From assembly GCF_016925675.1 (NCBI RefSeq), contig NZ_CP070507.1, positions 124,001-188,000 on the forward strand: DNA of 64,000 bases, read 5' to 3'. The position numbers and the translations under genes were made by a program. Positions 16,434 to 28,000 of the stretch are shown one piece after another. Every line of letters starts with the position of its first letter. The first letter of the stretch is position 1. This stretch comes from Pseudomonas hygromyciniae (GTDB lineage: Bacteria > Pseudomonadota > Gammaproteobacteria > Pseudomonadales > Pseudomonadaceae). A model generated the notes under the pieces. That model saw nothing but the letters and a program-made list of their open reading frames with translations. It had not been told where the DNA came from and searched no databases.

Positions 16434-17661
16434 GATTAGCCTCCTCGAACGTTGTTTGATCAACCTCGCGGACCATGAAGTTCTTCGTGTCAGCAGTTAC
16501 GACAGATGGGGCTCTGAGGATTTGGAAACGCTCTGCCATATCGGGAGGCAGCAGGTAGAGGGGGGCGTCGAGGCGGTCTTGCACGCTATTGAACAAGTCC
16601 CAACCAGAATCAGTGGGGATCTGCGTCGCCATTACGGTAACGGTTAGGTTCGCAGCATGAGCCGCATACTCACGCTTTGCGAGCGCAACTTGCCAAGATT
16701 GCGTCGGGTCAATTACTACCAGTTTCTGGTCAAACGGCATCATGTCGAGTGGATTAATTCTCCCCGCCTTCTGAACAACCCTTCCCATGTTGTCGAGAAT
16801 GTCATCGGGAACGATTACAGACGCATCGACAAAGCGTGTCGCACTTTTCGTTACCGGCGGCAGTGGATGCCCTTTGTGGTTATCCCAGAACCGAGATATC
16901 GCTCGCTCCTTCATGGCATCAGTGTCCAGTTCAGCGATGCGTTGTTTCGCAACATCCATGAGGTCAGGCTCCATAATTTCCTGTGTAGAGCCAATAGTTC
17001 CTAAATCACCTCGCTTACCATCCTTTACTGCCGCCTCGATGTAGGTGACAGAAGAGGACCCAACAGCTTTGGCAACCAGAACATCATTCGGAGACTCTAT
17101 GACGACTGTTGGGACGGCTGAAACGCTATGACGTTGAAATGCGAGCGGATCGAGCAGCACTGTGACAGTGCTGTGTGTTTCTTGCGTGAGCAGATGCATT
17201 TTAGATACAGCGTCGCCCATCGACATGCCGTTAGGTATGCCACGAAAGACAATGCCAATGCCTGGCATCCCGTCAAATGAAATGAGGATGTCCTTGATGG
17301 CAGTTGTGCCCAGCGACCACGACACGAAAATCAGGGTGCGGTTTCCTTCTCCCAAGGGGTGTTTCTTCTCACGCTCCGGGTCATCAGCGCTACCGAGCGG
17401 AAAATCGCCCCCCAGGATTTCCTCATCATTAGCTTGAGCAATGGCGTTTTCGGCCATCTCACTCACCCAACTCATGTCTGCGATACCACTCACTTCTTCG
17501 CGCGCGGCTTTGGAGTTACGGCTGATTTCCTTCACCTGCTCGAGAAGTACGGGATTGAACTCATGGATGTCGTACTTGCGAATTCCAAGATCGTCGCCTG
17601 CGATGGCCATCGCGCAGCCGAAGGCCATCCCAATGCAGATGGCTAATTGATTCTTCACCAT
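16420..17661 (-). CDS. traW: TrbC-TraW fusion pilus assembly protein
   Basis: 413 residues, about twice the length of F TraW. After a signal peptide, a TrbC-like thioredoxin-fold part is visible (LIFVSWSLGTTAIKDIL, GIVFRGIPNGMS, VSAVPTVVI), followed by a TraW-like part (PFDQKLVVIDPTQSWQVALA). Fused forms occur in MOBH/MPF-F plasmids of the R27/SXT type. It overlaps the signal-peptidase-like gene by 7 nt at its start and traU at its end. Confidence 0.8.
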   Translation of the reverse strand: MVKNQLAICIGMAFGCAMAIAGDDLGIRKYDIHEFNPVLLEQVKEISRNSKAAREEVSGIADMSWVSEMAENAIAQANDEEILGGDFPLGSADDPEREKKHPLGEGNRTLIFVSWSLGTTAIKDILISFDGMPGIGIVFRGIPNGMSMGDAVSKMHLLTQETHSTVTVLLDPLAFQRHSVSAVPTVVIESPNDVLVAKAVGSSSVTYIEAAVKDGKRGDLGTIGSTQEIMEPDLMDVAKQRIAELDTDAMKERAISRFWDNHKGHPLPPVTKSATRFVDASVIVPDDILDNMGRVVQKAGRINPLDMMPFDQKLVVIDPTQSWQVALAKREYAAHAANLTVTVMATQIPTDSGWDLFNSVQDRLDAPLYLLPPDMAERFQILRAPSVVTADTKNFMVREVDQTTFEEANREHQ

Positions 17662-18227
17662 ATTGGATATGCCTTCCCGATGATTTGATCTGTCGATGCT
17701 GAGCCCCAGTACCGGGAGTCAAAAGAGTCTGGAGTGCGGCCAAAGAACCAGTAATTACCCTGCCCTATTACCCCCTCTCGAACGTACTTCCCTGGGTCTA
17801 TCCCGTGCTGGCTGGCCACCTGAAGCCCTTGGGCGACGGTCACGTCATTGATAGTTGTTTCATCCAGCCTAACCCTCGCTAGATCACCTGGCATGCCCTC
17901 CAGCACCTTCACGATGATCGTGCCGTCATCAAAAATCGGACTCAGACCTTTTGAGTGAAAGGCATAAATTTCCCCTCGCACCAGGTCCGACTTTGTTTTG
18001 TCGATGATCCATAGCCTGTATGGGGGTAAGCACAGGGAGTCCTGGCTAGCGATAGCGATGGAGTAGCGGGATGCCAGTAGTACAACTCCGCCGGCCACGA
18101 TTGCAGAGTAGAGAAGGCCTTTGCCGAGAAAGGTTGCCGAGATTCGCTTCGGAGCTCGATCGCGCTCAACCTTAGCCATAGCCCTTCGCACTTTGGCCTC
18201 GATGCTGAAGGGGTTCCACAACGCCAT
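17655..18227 (-). CDS. trhF: Signal peptidase S26-like conjugation protein (TrhF/TraF type)
   Basis: 190 residues with one membrane span (about 33-53). The S26 pattern is visible: a Ser-containing segment SQDSLCLPPYRLW in place of the usual SMxP, and a candidate catalytic Lys in GTIIVKVLEGMPGD, then FFGRTPDSFDSRYWG. Relatives (TrhF, TrsF, RP4 TraF) mature or cyclise pilin. It lies between traC and traW, and its ATG overlaps the traC stop (TAATG). Confidence 0.8.
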   Translation of the reverse strand: MALWNPFSIEAKVRRAMAKVERDRAPKRISATFLGKGLLYSAIVAGGVVLLASRYSIAIASQDSLCLPPYRLWIIDKTKSDLVRGEIYAFHSKGLSPIFDDGTIIVKVLEGMPGDLARVRLDETTINDVTVAQGLQVASQHGIDPGKYVREGVIGQGNYWFFGRTPDSFDSRYWGSASTDQIIGKAYPIW

Positions 18228-20692
18228 TACGCGACTTCCGCCGGATCAGGGCTGTACTCGACACCTCGATCACGGAGTACGCGGAGAATCGCCTCATCCT
18301 GAGGAATGCCGGTGAGTGTGTAATTTCGGATCGCTTGCACATCTTCGGGCGCGGTCGAATAGAGGAGGATCGAATATGGGTCCACCGTTAGTCGCACAAT
18401 GCCGGCACCGCGGGGGGTGAGCATGAATATCTCGGAGTAATGACCCTTATACGATTTAACCGTCTTCAGGATGCGGTACCCACCCTCACCCAAAGGCAAA
18501 CGCTTGTTCTCCTGGATAGCATCAATAGCTTCGGCCTTCTGGCCAAGCAGCAGCGTGAATGCGGAGTTTTCAGCGATGGCTTGTCCGACCTTGTTCTGAT
18601 AGAGGTCATTGACGCCTTGAGTAATGACAATGGCACTACCGCCATACTTACGGAATCGCCGGTAACCATGCTCGATGAACTCACCAACGTTGCCCTGGGA
18701 GAGTAGCGACCAGGCTTCGTCAATGATCACAATTTTCGGTCGGTCACGCTCACCAAGGTACATGTCCTGCTGGATTTGAAAGATGAGCTGAAGGAGCACA
18801 ACTTGTTGCAGGTGTTGACGCCCTTTAAGCTCCTCGAGCTCTAGAACCGTGAAGGGGTTCTTGAAGTTGAGGTTATTTTTGCCGTTGAAAAAGCGACCGT
18901 ACTGCCCTTTTGAAGTGAACGCGAAAAGCTGATGGCCGATGTCCTGGATCCGCATATCCGAATCGCTAAGGAGTGCGTCAGCGATGTTGTCGACAATCAT
19001 CTTCTTGCCCAACAGTTCCCAGCAGCCCGTCAGGTGTCTTTTGAGTCCGGCTGTTTGGAAGTCGATCAGAGGCACGGTAGGGGCAGCCATAGCGGAAAGC
19101 AGCCCAACCAGAACATCCTCTTCTTCGCTGAAGTCCTCGATCAGCTCGAAAGGGTTAAGGCACAAATTCGACTCTTGGTCGAAGCGTGCAAAGTCACCTT
19201 TGTAGGCCTCCGCGAGTTTGAGGTAAGAAAGGCCCACGTCAATAACCCAAACCTTCGCCCCAATGCTCAGGTAGGACGTGATGAGATAGTTGGTAGCAAA
19301 CGACTTACCAGAGCCCGACTGGGCGGCGATCATACCGTTGTAGTTGGTGTCGGAATCAAAGAGGTTGAAACTAACAGGCTGACCATTTCGGGAAATGAAT
19401 GGGGCAACCTGGGTCCCTGTTCCTTTCCAATCTCCATAGATTGGAAGAAGCGGCAAAGCCTGGGTGAGGCTCAATGTCTTAAACCGAAACAGCTCTTTCA
19501 TCGCATCGGGATCTGCGCACATAGGCAGAGAGTTCACGAATACGGGCAACACACAGAATTTATCCTCCATGAGGCTGAAGCCCTGCGTTGCAAAATGGCT
19601 CTTTGCACTCGAGGCTGCCTGAGTTAAGTCTTCCTTGTTCTGACCGAATACCACAAGGGTCATCGTCGCTTGAACGTTTGGCAGACCTTTGTCGAGATCC
19701 TCAAACAGCGTGTCATAGGCTTCCTTTGTCTTCCGTAGAACAGGTACAAAATGCACCATCGGGCCGAAGCTCTGATTGATTGCCCATTGACGACGCTTCG
19801 AAAGCTTGTCCTTCGTCTCCAGTTGGGGTGGAAAATACAGGGTCATATTGATAACGCAGTTACCTCGAATACCGCCTCGCTGAGACAAAATATCAGCGAG
19901 GTACTGAGAGGCATCGCCCTGCCACATGACATCAGGAAACCGCTTGGCCGAAAGCGTTTTGACGTAACAATCCTCACCAATCTGAAGGTGGTCTTTCTTT
20001 ACGTCTAGGCTACGGTTGAAGTCGAGAATTTGCTCATTCAGCGGCTTGTCTATATCGGCCTTCATGTCCGGGTCCTCACGCCACGAGGCTGTTGGCCCTT
20101 GATTCAGTATTGAGGAGAATATTTCCTTGTAGCTATCGTTTGTAAGGGGTACAGGTGCGAGGTTGCAGCTGTCCAACGAAGTTCGCAGTCCGTCGAAAAG
20201 CTCCTTCGCCGCATTCGTTTCTATTTGGGTAGGCAGCGCATTGGCGATCGGAAACGTTACGGAGACGACCAGGCTCTGTTCACGAATTCGTACACCCGAG
20301 ATTGAATCAACCGGACGCATTGTTCGATCGCTGAAGTAATCGGCCCGGGCGTTCGTCACTTTCTCAAGCAGCGCTTGAGTTTCAACAGGAAGATCAGTGC
20401 GACCTGACTCACGGAAAGCACGACGCAGACGAAGAAATCCCGTCTTCATCTCATTGATATTTTCAGTGCAAATCAGACCGAACTGAATAGTTGTTTTCTC
20501 AGGCCAATCAACTGTAAGACCAGCCTTCAGACGGTCGCCTTCATCCCCGTTTGAACCCGACAGAGGGGAACATAAGAAAGCGAAACCCAAGCGATTCCCT
20601 TCCAGCTGAAACAAGTAAAGATTCGGCTCATAGGCGAGGCCATTAATCAGCTTGGAAAGCCGAGGTATTGATCGGATGAGCGATTTGAGCAT
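18227..20692 (-). CDS. traC: TraC/VirB4 conjugation ATPase
   Basis: 821 residues. The C-terminal ATPase domain has Walker A (AAQSGSGKSFATN, near residue 455) and Walker B (KIVIIDEAW, near residue 655), followed by GGSAIVITQGVNDLYQ. The N-terminal half matches the TraC region (FWLQ-type ligand segments are less clear). TraC energises pilus assembly at the inner membrane. It sits 11 nt after dsbC and overlaps trhF by 1 nt. Confidence 0.9.
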   Translation of the reverse strand: MLKSLIRSIPRLSKLINGLAYEPNLYLFQLEGNRLGFAFLCSPLSGSNGDEGDRLKAGLTVDWPEKTTIQFGLICTENINEMKTGFLRLRRAFRESGRTDLPVETQALLEKVTNARADYFSDRTMRPVDSISGVRIREQSLVVSVTFPIANALPTQIETNAAKELFDGLRTSLDSCNLAPVPLTNDSYKEIFSSILNQGPTASWREDPDMKADIDKPLNEQILDFNRSLDVKKDHLQIGEDCYVKTLSAKRFPDVMWQGDASQYLADILSQRGGIRGNCVINMTLYFPPQLETKDKLSKRRQWAINQSFGPMVHFVPVLRKTKEAYDTLFEDLDKGLPNVQATMTLVVFGQNKEDLTQAASSAKSHFATQGFSLMEDKFCVLPVFVNSLPMCADPDAMKELFRFKTLSLTQALPLLPIYGDWKGTGTQVAPFISRNGQPVSFNLFDSDTNYNGMIAAQSGSGKSFATNYLITSYLSIGAKVWVIDVGLSYLKLAEAYKGDFARFDQESNLCLNPFELIEDFSEEEDVLVGLLSAMAAPTVPLIDFQTAGLKRHLTGCWELLGKKMIVDNIADALLSDSDMRIQDIGHQLFAFTSKGQYGRFFNGKNNLNFKNPFTVLELEELKGRQHLQQVVLLQLIFQIQQDMYLGERDRPKIVIIDEAWSLLSQGNVGEFIEHGYRRFRKYGGSAIVITQGVNDLYQNKVGQAIAENSAFTLLLGQKAEAIDAIQENKRLPLGEGGYRILKTVKSYKGHYSEIFMLTPRGAGIVRLTVDPYSILLYSTAPEDVQAIRNYTLTGIPQDEAILRVLRDRGVEYSPDPAEVA

Positions 20693-20703
20693 TTCAGACT
20701 TCC

Positions 20704-21417
20704 TTAAAGGGTACGGTTTGTTTCAATCCAAGCGCGCAGGCCTTCTTCAGGCTTACCTTCTCGAGTTAAACCGTCATCACGAATGAGGAAAGGGACATTT
20801 CTAGCGCCAAGAAATTGAGCAGTCATCCGGCGCTTCGAGATCACGTCCAGATCACACTGCCCGGCGGGCAGCTGTTCGAGCGGCGATTTCATATCGCCCG
20901 TAGCTCCGGCCTTCCATGCTGCAACCTTGTCTTTTGCGCAAAGGAGCTCTTTGGTGCGGACCGCGCTCTCTTGGCTGAGCAGCGGTAGCATTAGCACGTC
21001 AAGGCGATAGCCCTCGGGAAGGGATTCGCGTGCTTGTTGGATGATCTCCTTGCAGTACCCACACGCAGGATCGGAGAACATGGTGATTGCTTTCTCACCG
21101 TTGCCTACAGTGAGAGGAGCAAGATCTTTGAAGCCGAGGTTTGTCTTGTCCACTGGAACATAGTGGGCGGCGATTCGGGCGTCCTCAATGGTCTTCAATT
21201 CCTTCTTCGCCCACACGTCATACACAGTTCCCTGGATGATGAATCGGCCGGTATCGCTTATAACTGCGAACTTGCCGTTCTTTTCAATTGCGAGCATTGC
21301 TGAGGCGGGAAGCATCACCACCTTGTCTGCATTTTTGTCTGCTGGGCTTTCTGCTAATGCGGTACCCGCCAACGCAAGCAGCGTCATGGCAAGAACGGTT
21401 CGTGTTGGTTTGAACAT
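20704..21417 (-). CDS. dsbC: DsbC-like thiol:disulfide isomerase
   Basis: 237 residues: signal peptide (ALAGTALA, cleaved near residue 22), DsbC N-terminal dimerisation part, and a thioredoxin domain with MFSDPACGYCKEI (CGYC near residue 117). ATG 21417 is chosen because AGGAGGTACGCCC precedes it; the longer frame from 21483 would read through the regulatory box. It probably isomerises disulfides in Cys-rich TraU and TraN. It heads the dsbC-traC-trhF-traW-traU operon with box C 73 nt upstream. Confidence 0.88.
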   Translation of the reverse strand: MFKPTRTVLAMTLLALAGTALAESPADKNADKVVMLPASAMLAIEKNGKFAVISDTGRFIIQGTVYDVWAKKELKTIEDARIAAHYVPVDKTNLGFKDLAPLTVGNGEKAITMFSDPACGYCKEIIQQARESLPEGYRLDVLMLPLLSQESAVRTKELLCAKDKVAAWKAGATGDMKSPLEQLPAGQCDLDVISKRRMTAQFLGARNVPFLIRDDGLTREGKPEEGLRAWIETNRTL

Positions 21418-21466
21418 GGGCGTACCTCCTGAGTCGATGCACTCAGAGTATTTGGCCCGTAAAAGA

Positions 21467-21513
21467 AAAGGCCTCTTTTTCAAGACGTTTTAGCGTCGGA
21501 AAAAGAGGCCTTT
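21467..21513. terminator. Long inverted repeat: traA terminator enclosing transfer box C
   Basis: Perfect 15-bp arms (AAAGGCCTCTTTTTC and its complement) enclose the box; an inner GACG / CGTC stem surrounds TTTTAG. On the minus strand the structure ends in a TTTTCTTTT tract, so it can terminate the traA transcript. It also contains the dsbC operon box. Confidence 0.7.
21478..21502 (-). promoter_or_regulatory. Transfer-regulon box C
   Basis: A 25-bp TTTC-to-GAAA element with left arm TTTCAAGAC, core GTTTTAG and right arm CGTCGGAAA. Its centre lies 73 nt upstream of the dsbC start. Confidence 0.65.
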
Positions 21514-21535
21514 GATAGATGTGTGTTGCCTGAGA

Positions 21536-21880
21536 TCAGAAGCCTACAGGCATAGCTTGGAGGGCGCTGGTGATGACAGAGGCCCCAGGAATGGTTGCAG
21601 TCAATATAGACTCGATAACTTCCGGCGCAGCGTAGAGGCCAACCCCACCGCCGACACCTGTGACGAACGGCATGAGTGATTGACGCAGAACGCCTGCCCC
21701 GATACCGGTAAGAATCATCAGGCCGATCAAAATGCGGCCCAGAGTACCTTTCATCCACTCTGTAATGGTAATCCACACGCTATCGAACGTATCGCCACCA
21801 GTACCCGCGAGAGCGGTACCTGCGACAACCATGACGGCTACTACGGCCAGTGTTTGGAGAGTTACTTTGTTGACATGCAT
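21536..21880 (-). CDS. traA: TraA-like conjugative pilin precursor
   Basis: 114 residues from ATG 21880, which has AGGAG at 8 nt spacing. A signal peptide (VVAVMVVAGTALAG) is followed by two hydrophobic segments (about residues 50-70 and 73-95), the topology of F-type pilins before assembly. It is the last gene of the traK-B-V operon, downstream of the giant adhesin, and is followed by a terminator. Sequence similarity of pilins is weak, so identity rests on size, topology and position. Confidence 0.65.
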   Translation of the reverse strand: MHVNKVTLQTLAVVAVMVVAGTALAGTGGDTFDSVWITITEWMKGTLGRILIGLMILTGIGAGVLRQSLMPFVTGVGGGVGLYAAPEVIESILTATIPGASVITSALQAMPVGF

Positions 21881-22020
21881 TGGTCTTGCTCCTGGAGGAC
21901 TGACATGCGCAGGTGCTGCGCTCAGGAGACATTTTTCATACTTTCTGTTAGCCGGTGTTTCGCTTTCACGCACATTTCTCGACGGAAATTAAAAAGGGCC
22001 GCTTTGTGCGGCCCTTTGTA

Positions 22021-25000
22021 TTACTTGTTAGAGACTGGCGGCGACTCAGCTCCGGAGTTATCGATGCCTACGAGGGTAATTACGGGCTCTCCTTTTGGAT
22101 AACGCCACATCGATACAGAGATGTTGCTCGACGTCAGCGCCTGCTGCTCACCATTGATGAACCATAGGTTTTTAGCCATTCGGCCATCTTCATCAGTACA
22201 GTTTGCTTTTGCTAGCCAGGAGGTTCGTCCAACTACAACTTCCAGCTTGCAGACAGGAGGCTTGTTCCTAGCCACCGAAATTTTGGCCTCGCCTGTCGCT
22301 GTCTGCCCCATTGCAGTGGCTACATCCAACTTCACCGAATACACCCCATCCTCTTTGAGGGTCGCGCGACCATATTCACCTGAGCTGGGTAGCGGATTCC
22401 CATCCAGGCTGAACGTTTTTTGGAGGATTTTATCCTTTGGGTGGCCGCCGGTGATTGATGGTCGAATGAGCACGCCCAAAGGCGCGCGATTCGCATCGTT
22501 ATCACCAAACCAAGACAATTTAACATCCCACGGAGTCGGCTCAAAAAACTCCAATTTGGTTTCGGAATAGCTGTAGTTACCCCGAGAGTCGGTAATGTGG
22601 GCGCCAAATGTGTAAACACCTGGTTCCTTTACTCGAACGATCCGGTTGGTCTGGTTGGACTCCTTGATCATTTCGAGACCTGCGTAAGGAGGGATATCCC
22701 ACTCGATGGTCAATCCCTCGAACTCACGGAACAAGCCAAGAGCGCGCGCCGTCATGGTCAAATCTGCCGGCACATACTGAGCTGTGGACTTAGAGTTGAT
22801 CTTCCATTCTGGCCAGTCATACGACCAAAAGATCAAACGGTGCCGAGTAAGACCCAAACCACCACGGTCCTCGTAGCCATTGATCCAAGATCGCACACCA
22901 ATGTAGTTTTCCTCATTCTCCTTGTCCTCCGGAGTTGGTGTGTACTTCACTTCAGTTGAGCGGATGACTGTCCCGTCAGGCAGGATAAACTCCCCATCCA
23001 TTTTCACATCCATTTTCGGATACGGCATCATCAAGTTGGCAATCCACGTAGCCTCTTTTCCGACTTCAGGACGGCGCGGTCCAATGATCTGGACACGAGG
23101 CGGCATAACAGGCCTAAACGCAACACCTGCCCTTAAGGTTTTGTAGACCCTTTTATCCTCTGGTGAGTCTGAATATTTCACCCTGGCCGTGAGGTACACA
23201 CGATCAGCAACATCACGACCCAATCGATAAGACCCCTGACCTGGAGCCCAGGTTTTACCTCGATCCTCCGACCATTCCACTATCATCCCAGTCGTATCGA
23301 GCGTATTACCTTTTAGGTCAGTTAGAGTGAACGTACCGCTATCACCGATGAACACGTTCGCAGGGCCTTTCAGCCTGGCAACAGGAACGACATAGGCGAC
23401 AACTTCAATAGTGGGAGTCATGGATTTCGAACCACTGTGGCGGTTCGTCAACTCCGCCCTTAGCAGATACGTCCCTCGCTGAAAGACCATACTGAGCCGC
23501 TGCGGAAGCTTTGCATTACCTTCAATGTTCTCCCAGGTAACTCCACCATCTTTGCTCATCTCCCAGCGCACTTCACCGAGATCACCTGATTGGTAACGAT
23601 CAGTAGTGACCGCGTAAAAGGTACTGCGTAGAGGTGCAGGACCGATGACGCGCAATGCCCGAATCGAACCATCAAGGGATTCACCATTGAGAACAGATAG
23701 GACCATTGGGGCGGCCGACACACGTATCAACTCGAACTCAGGTACAGGTGAGCGCACACGAGCTTCAGCAATGATCCGAACCGCTTTATTCGTTAGTGAT
23801 TGAAGAGCGACTTCAAATTCGACTTGCCCATTATCGTCAATGGGCTCCCAGTTCGTCATAGGCTCGTAGTTTAAACCTGCAGTCGTCGAAAGAAGCCGAA
23901 TTTCCCAGTCACCCATGCTGCTCAGGCGATATGCGTCCTCCATGAAGCGGGTATCTTTGATGCCAACCCGGATTGGAAGACTAACCGTATCCAAGACCGT
24001 TCTTTCATCGTTGAGAATGACAGGGAGAATTTTGTCATGAGGGACCGCCAGGAGTGCCGCTTTTTTTATCGAACGCGTTTCTGGTAACGCGGTGTATCCA
24101 ATGTCAACGGTGTACGGTGTTACGCTCCACAGAGGTGCCTCTACTCCTTCAATGTAGCGGGTAAACCTCTGAGACCGACCATAGCTAGGAATCGTAGACC
24201 GCTCGATTACTGATTCAGCTCGGCTGATCACCACGTCCAGCGACGCTGCAATTGAAGCTACAGACGCGCTGCCAACATATCCGCCGAGTTGTGAAACCGA
24301 ATACAGCCCTTCTTTCACCAGGTTACTCGATGGCATTTCAACTTCGATCGCTGGCGGCTCTGTAACCATAACAGTGTGCTCCCCGTAACCAATGTCGATT
24401 TCCTGGCCGCTCGGGGTGAAAATGGAGGCTTTCCAAGAGATGTTATTTGCTCCCGGCAGGTTCATTGCTCCCTCAACGAGTGGCGTGACACTGTTGCGTT
24501 CTTGCGCCATTCCCTCTGGCAACTGCATCCAACGAATGAGGCACGATGAACGACTCGACCACTGCTGAGCTGTCTTCTTCGCAAAGCTTTCGCTCGCAGT
24601 AGGATCACACACAGGGCCTTCCATGTGACGTAGCAACAGTGAGAGTTGCTGCACCTTTTGATAAGCCTCATTCGGAGCCGGTTTTAAACTAAAACTGACT
24701 TGATCGGCCACAGGCAGAATGTTTAGTTGGTGACTGAAACTCACTACCTTGTGCTTCAAGCCGCTGGAGTCAAAAACATATGCAGTAGCCTCAACAGTCT
24801 GACTCCCTACGGCTGCTCCACCGGCGTCCATCATTAAGTTATCGAGGGTTCCAGCGCTGCGCCACTCATCAGGAGTCTTCGTCCATGTGATGAAGCATGC
24901 TGGATCCTGAAGAACATTTTTTGGCTTCACTACCGTCTCATTGGTCATGACCAAGCATGCATTGTTCGTTGGTGTGAAGCTGATTCTGGTGCGTCCTGCG

Positions 25001-28000
25001 GCTTGCAGGATGTCCCATGAGTCGGCGGTTAATGAGCCCTGCGGTGCCCACACATGCACGGGGATTGAATATACAGGCCCCGTCATATCTGCACGGCTGA
25101 GATAGACACTAGCCATCCCATCAATACCAATTTTCAAACCACCTAAGCGAGCCTCGAGTAGATCTGCTGTGAGCTTATGCGGCACTAACCGCATTCCAAT
25201 TCCCTGTGCCAATTCACGATGTTGCAGTGTTACGCCCACCTCACTATCAGGAGTCGTAATGGCGATGATTTCAGAACCTAACGCCTCAATAATTTTATGA
25301 TCAAGAATCTGAAGAGCATAAAGACCCGAGCGGTTCGTCATTTGTGCTTTGACAGCCGGAACTTTAGGTCGGACTGCACTCGGTTGAACAGTACGATCTT
25401 TAAACATATCCCACGCTGGAAGAAAATTTAAAGCTACCTCTTGTTCAATATAAAGCCCATCTTGGTCTGTGGCGCGCACTAAAACTGAAGTGTCGGCATC
25501 TCCATCAGTCTTGTAGATAATGCTCATTCCGCTTATCGTTACATTGCCATGCGCAGGTTGCCTGGCAATTTCCAGAGTATTTGCCCCCCATTTATTCGGA
25601 TCTAATACTTTAAGTTCAGCGGTACCACCAATACCAGAATACATTTCAACTTCAGTAGGTGTTATTGCGGTTGGCTTATAATTAAATTTTGTTACCTCGA
25701 CTGTGACTGGCCCTTCGACACTCAAGCCCTCACTATCAGTAGCTTTAATTATGAAAGTGTCGCTACCGTAAAAAGCCGGATTCGGTGTGTACTCCAGAAG
25801 GCCACTCACCAGCTTTGCTGACCCGTTGGAGGGCTGCTGTTCTATGGTAAAGGTATGAATATCTCCATAGATCGTATCGACATCAATGACCCACGGTGCA
25901 ACGTGATCACTAATCATCCCTTCACTTGCCTTGATCAAGGCCCCTGTTGACGCTGGTGCGTCGTTAACCCATGTGACACTAATCACCACAATTGCAGGTT
26001 CAGACCAGGCACCATTTGTATCCTGAGCGCGATAGCTTAATTCTGTAGAGCCATTCCAGTCTTTTGGCGGTGTGTAAGTCAGAATCGTTCCACTAACAGA
26101 CGCGGTACCTTGGATGGGAGCTGAATCAATCGCAAAGATGCTTGGCGGTGGGGAGTCAATATCGGTGGCCGATAGCACCACGGTTCCAGTGGTGTCTTCA
26201 GCGAGGATCAGCGCTTTGTTCTGAGCGATCGGTGCATCGTTCACTGGGGTCACGGTGATGAAAACGGTCGCCGGAGCAGACCACGCCCCGTCCGCATCTT
26301 GCGCTCTATAGGTCAGACTGGTTGAACCATTCCAATCTGGATTTGGGGTAAACGTAAGGGTTGAGCCACTGAGCGAAGCCTTGCCATTACCTGGCGGAGA
26401 AACTACTGAGAAGTTGGTTGGCGGCGGCGAATCGATATCGGTGGCCGATAACAGAACGGCCCCTTCAGTATCCTCAGCCAGGATCATCTGTTTGTCCTGC
26501 GCAACCGGAGCATCATTGACCGGGGTTACGGTAATGACCACGGTTGCAGGATGCGACCAAGCGCCATCCGCATCTCGCGCTCTGTAGGTCAGACTGGTTG
26601 CTCCATTCCAGTCAGGATCGGGAGTGAAGGTCAGGGTTGATCCATTGAGCGAAGCCTTGCCTTTGTTTGGCGCGGAAACAATCTCAAAAATGCTTGGCGG
26701 TGGAGAATCAATATCGGTGGCAGACAGCGTAATGGTGCCAATCGTATCTTCGGATAGAACCAAGGATTTAGCCTGAGCCACCGGAGGATCATTGACTGCA
26801 GTCACGGTAATCGCCACGTTCGCCGGAGCAGACCACGCCCCGTCCGCATCTCGCGCTCTATAGGTCAGACTGGTTGTACCATTCCAGTCAAGATCGGGAG
26901 TGAAGGTTAAAGTTGATCCACTGATCGAAGCTTTTCCTTTGCTTGGCGCGGAAACTATCTCAAAGGTGCTTGGTGGTGGCGAATCAATATCTGTGGCTGA
27001 CAGGGTAACGGTACCAATCGTGTCTTCAGCGATCACCAACGACTTGGCCAGCGCCACCGGAGCATCATTGACCGGGGTTACGGTAATCGCCACGGTTGCC
27101 GGAGCAGACCACGCCCCATCCGCATCTCGCGCTCTATAGGTCAAACTGGTTGCTCCGTTCCAGTCAAGATCGGGAGTGAAGGTCAGGGTTGACCCACTGA
27201 TCGAAGCTTTTCCTTTGCTTGTCGCAGAAACAATCTCAAAGGTACTTGGCGGTGGCGAATCAATATCTGTGGCTGACAGGGTAACGGTACCAATCGTGTC
27301 TTCAGCGATCACCAACGACTTGGCCAGCGCCACCGGAGCATCATTGACCGGGGTTACGGTAATCGCCACGGTTGCCGGAGCAGACCACGCCCCATCCGCA
27401 TCTCGCGCTCTATAGGTCAGATTCGTAGCACCATTCCAGTCAGGATCGGGAGTGAAGGTTAGAGTTGATCCAATGAGCGAAGCCTTGCCTTTGTTTGGCG
27501 CGGAAACAATCTCAAAAATGCTTGGTGGTGGCGAATCAATATCTGTGGCTGACAGGGTAACGGTACCAATCGTGTCTTCAGCGATCACCAACGACTTGGC
27601 CAGCGCCACCGGAGCATCATTGACCGGGGTTACGGTAATCGCCACGGTTGCCGGAGCAGACCACGCCCCATCCGCATCTCGCGCTCTATAGGTCAAACTG
27701 GTTGCACCATTCCAGTCAGGATCCGGAGTAAAGGTTAGAGTTGATCCATTGAGCGAAGCCTTGCCTTTGTTTGGCGCTGAAACAATTTCAAAGATGCTTG
27801 GCGGTGGCGAATCAATATCGGTGGCTGATAGCACCACGGTTCCAATGGTGTCTTCGGCGAGGATCAGCTCTTTATTCTGAGCAATCGGGGCATCATTCAC
27901 AGGGGTCACGGTGATGAAAACGGTCGCCGGGGGTGACCACGCCCCATCCGTGTCTTGCGCACGGTAAGTCAGGCTCGTAACTCCACTCCAGTCAGGGTCT

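Noticed and set aside
26900..27691. Three near-identical 79-codon + strand ORFs
   Set aside because: Antisense shadows of the 276-bp adhesin repeats.
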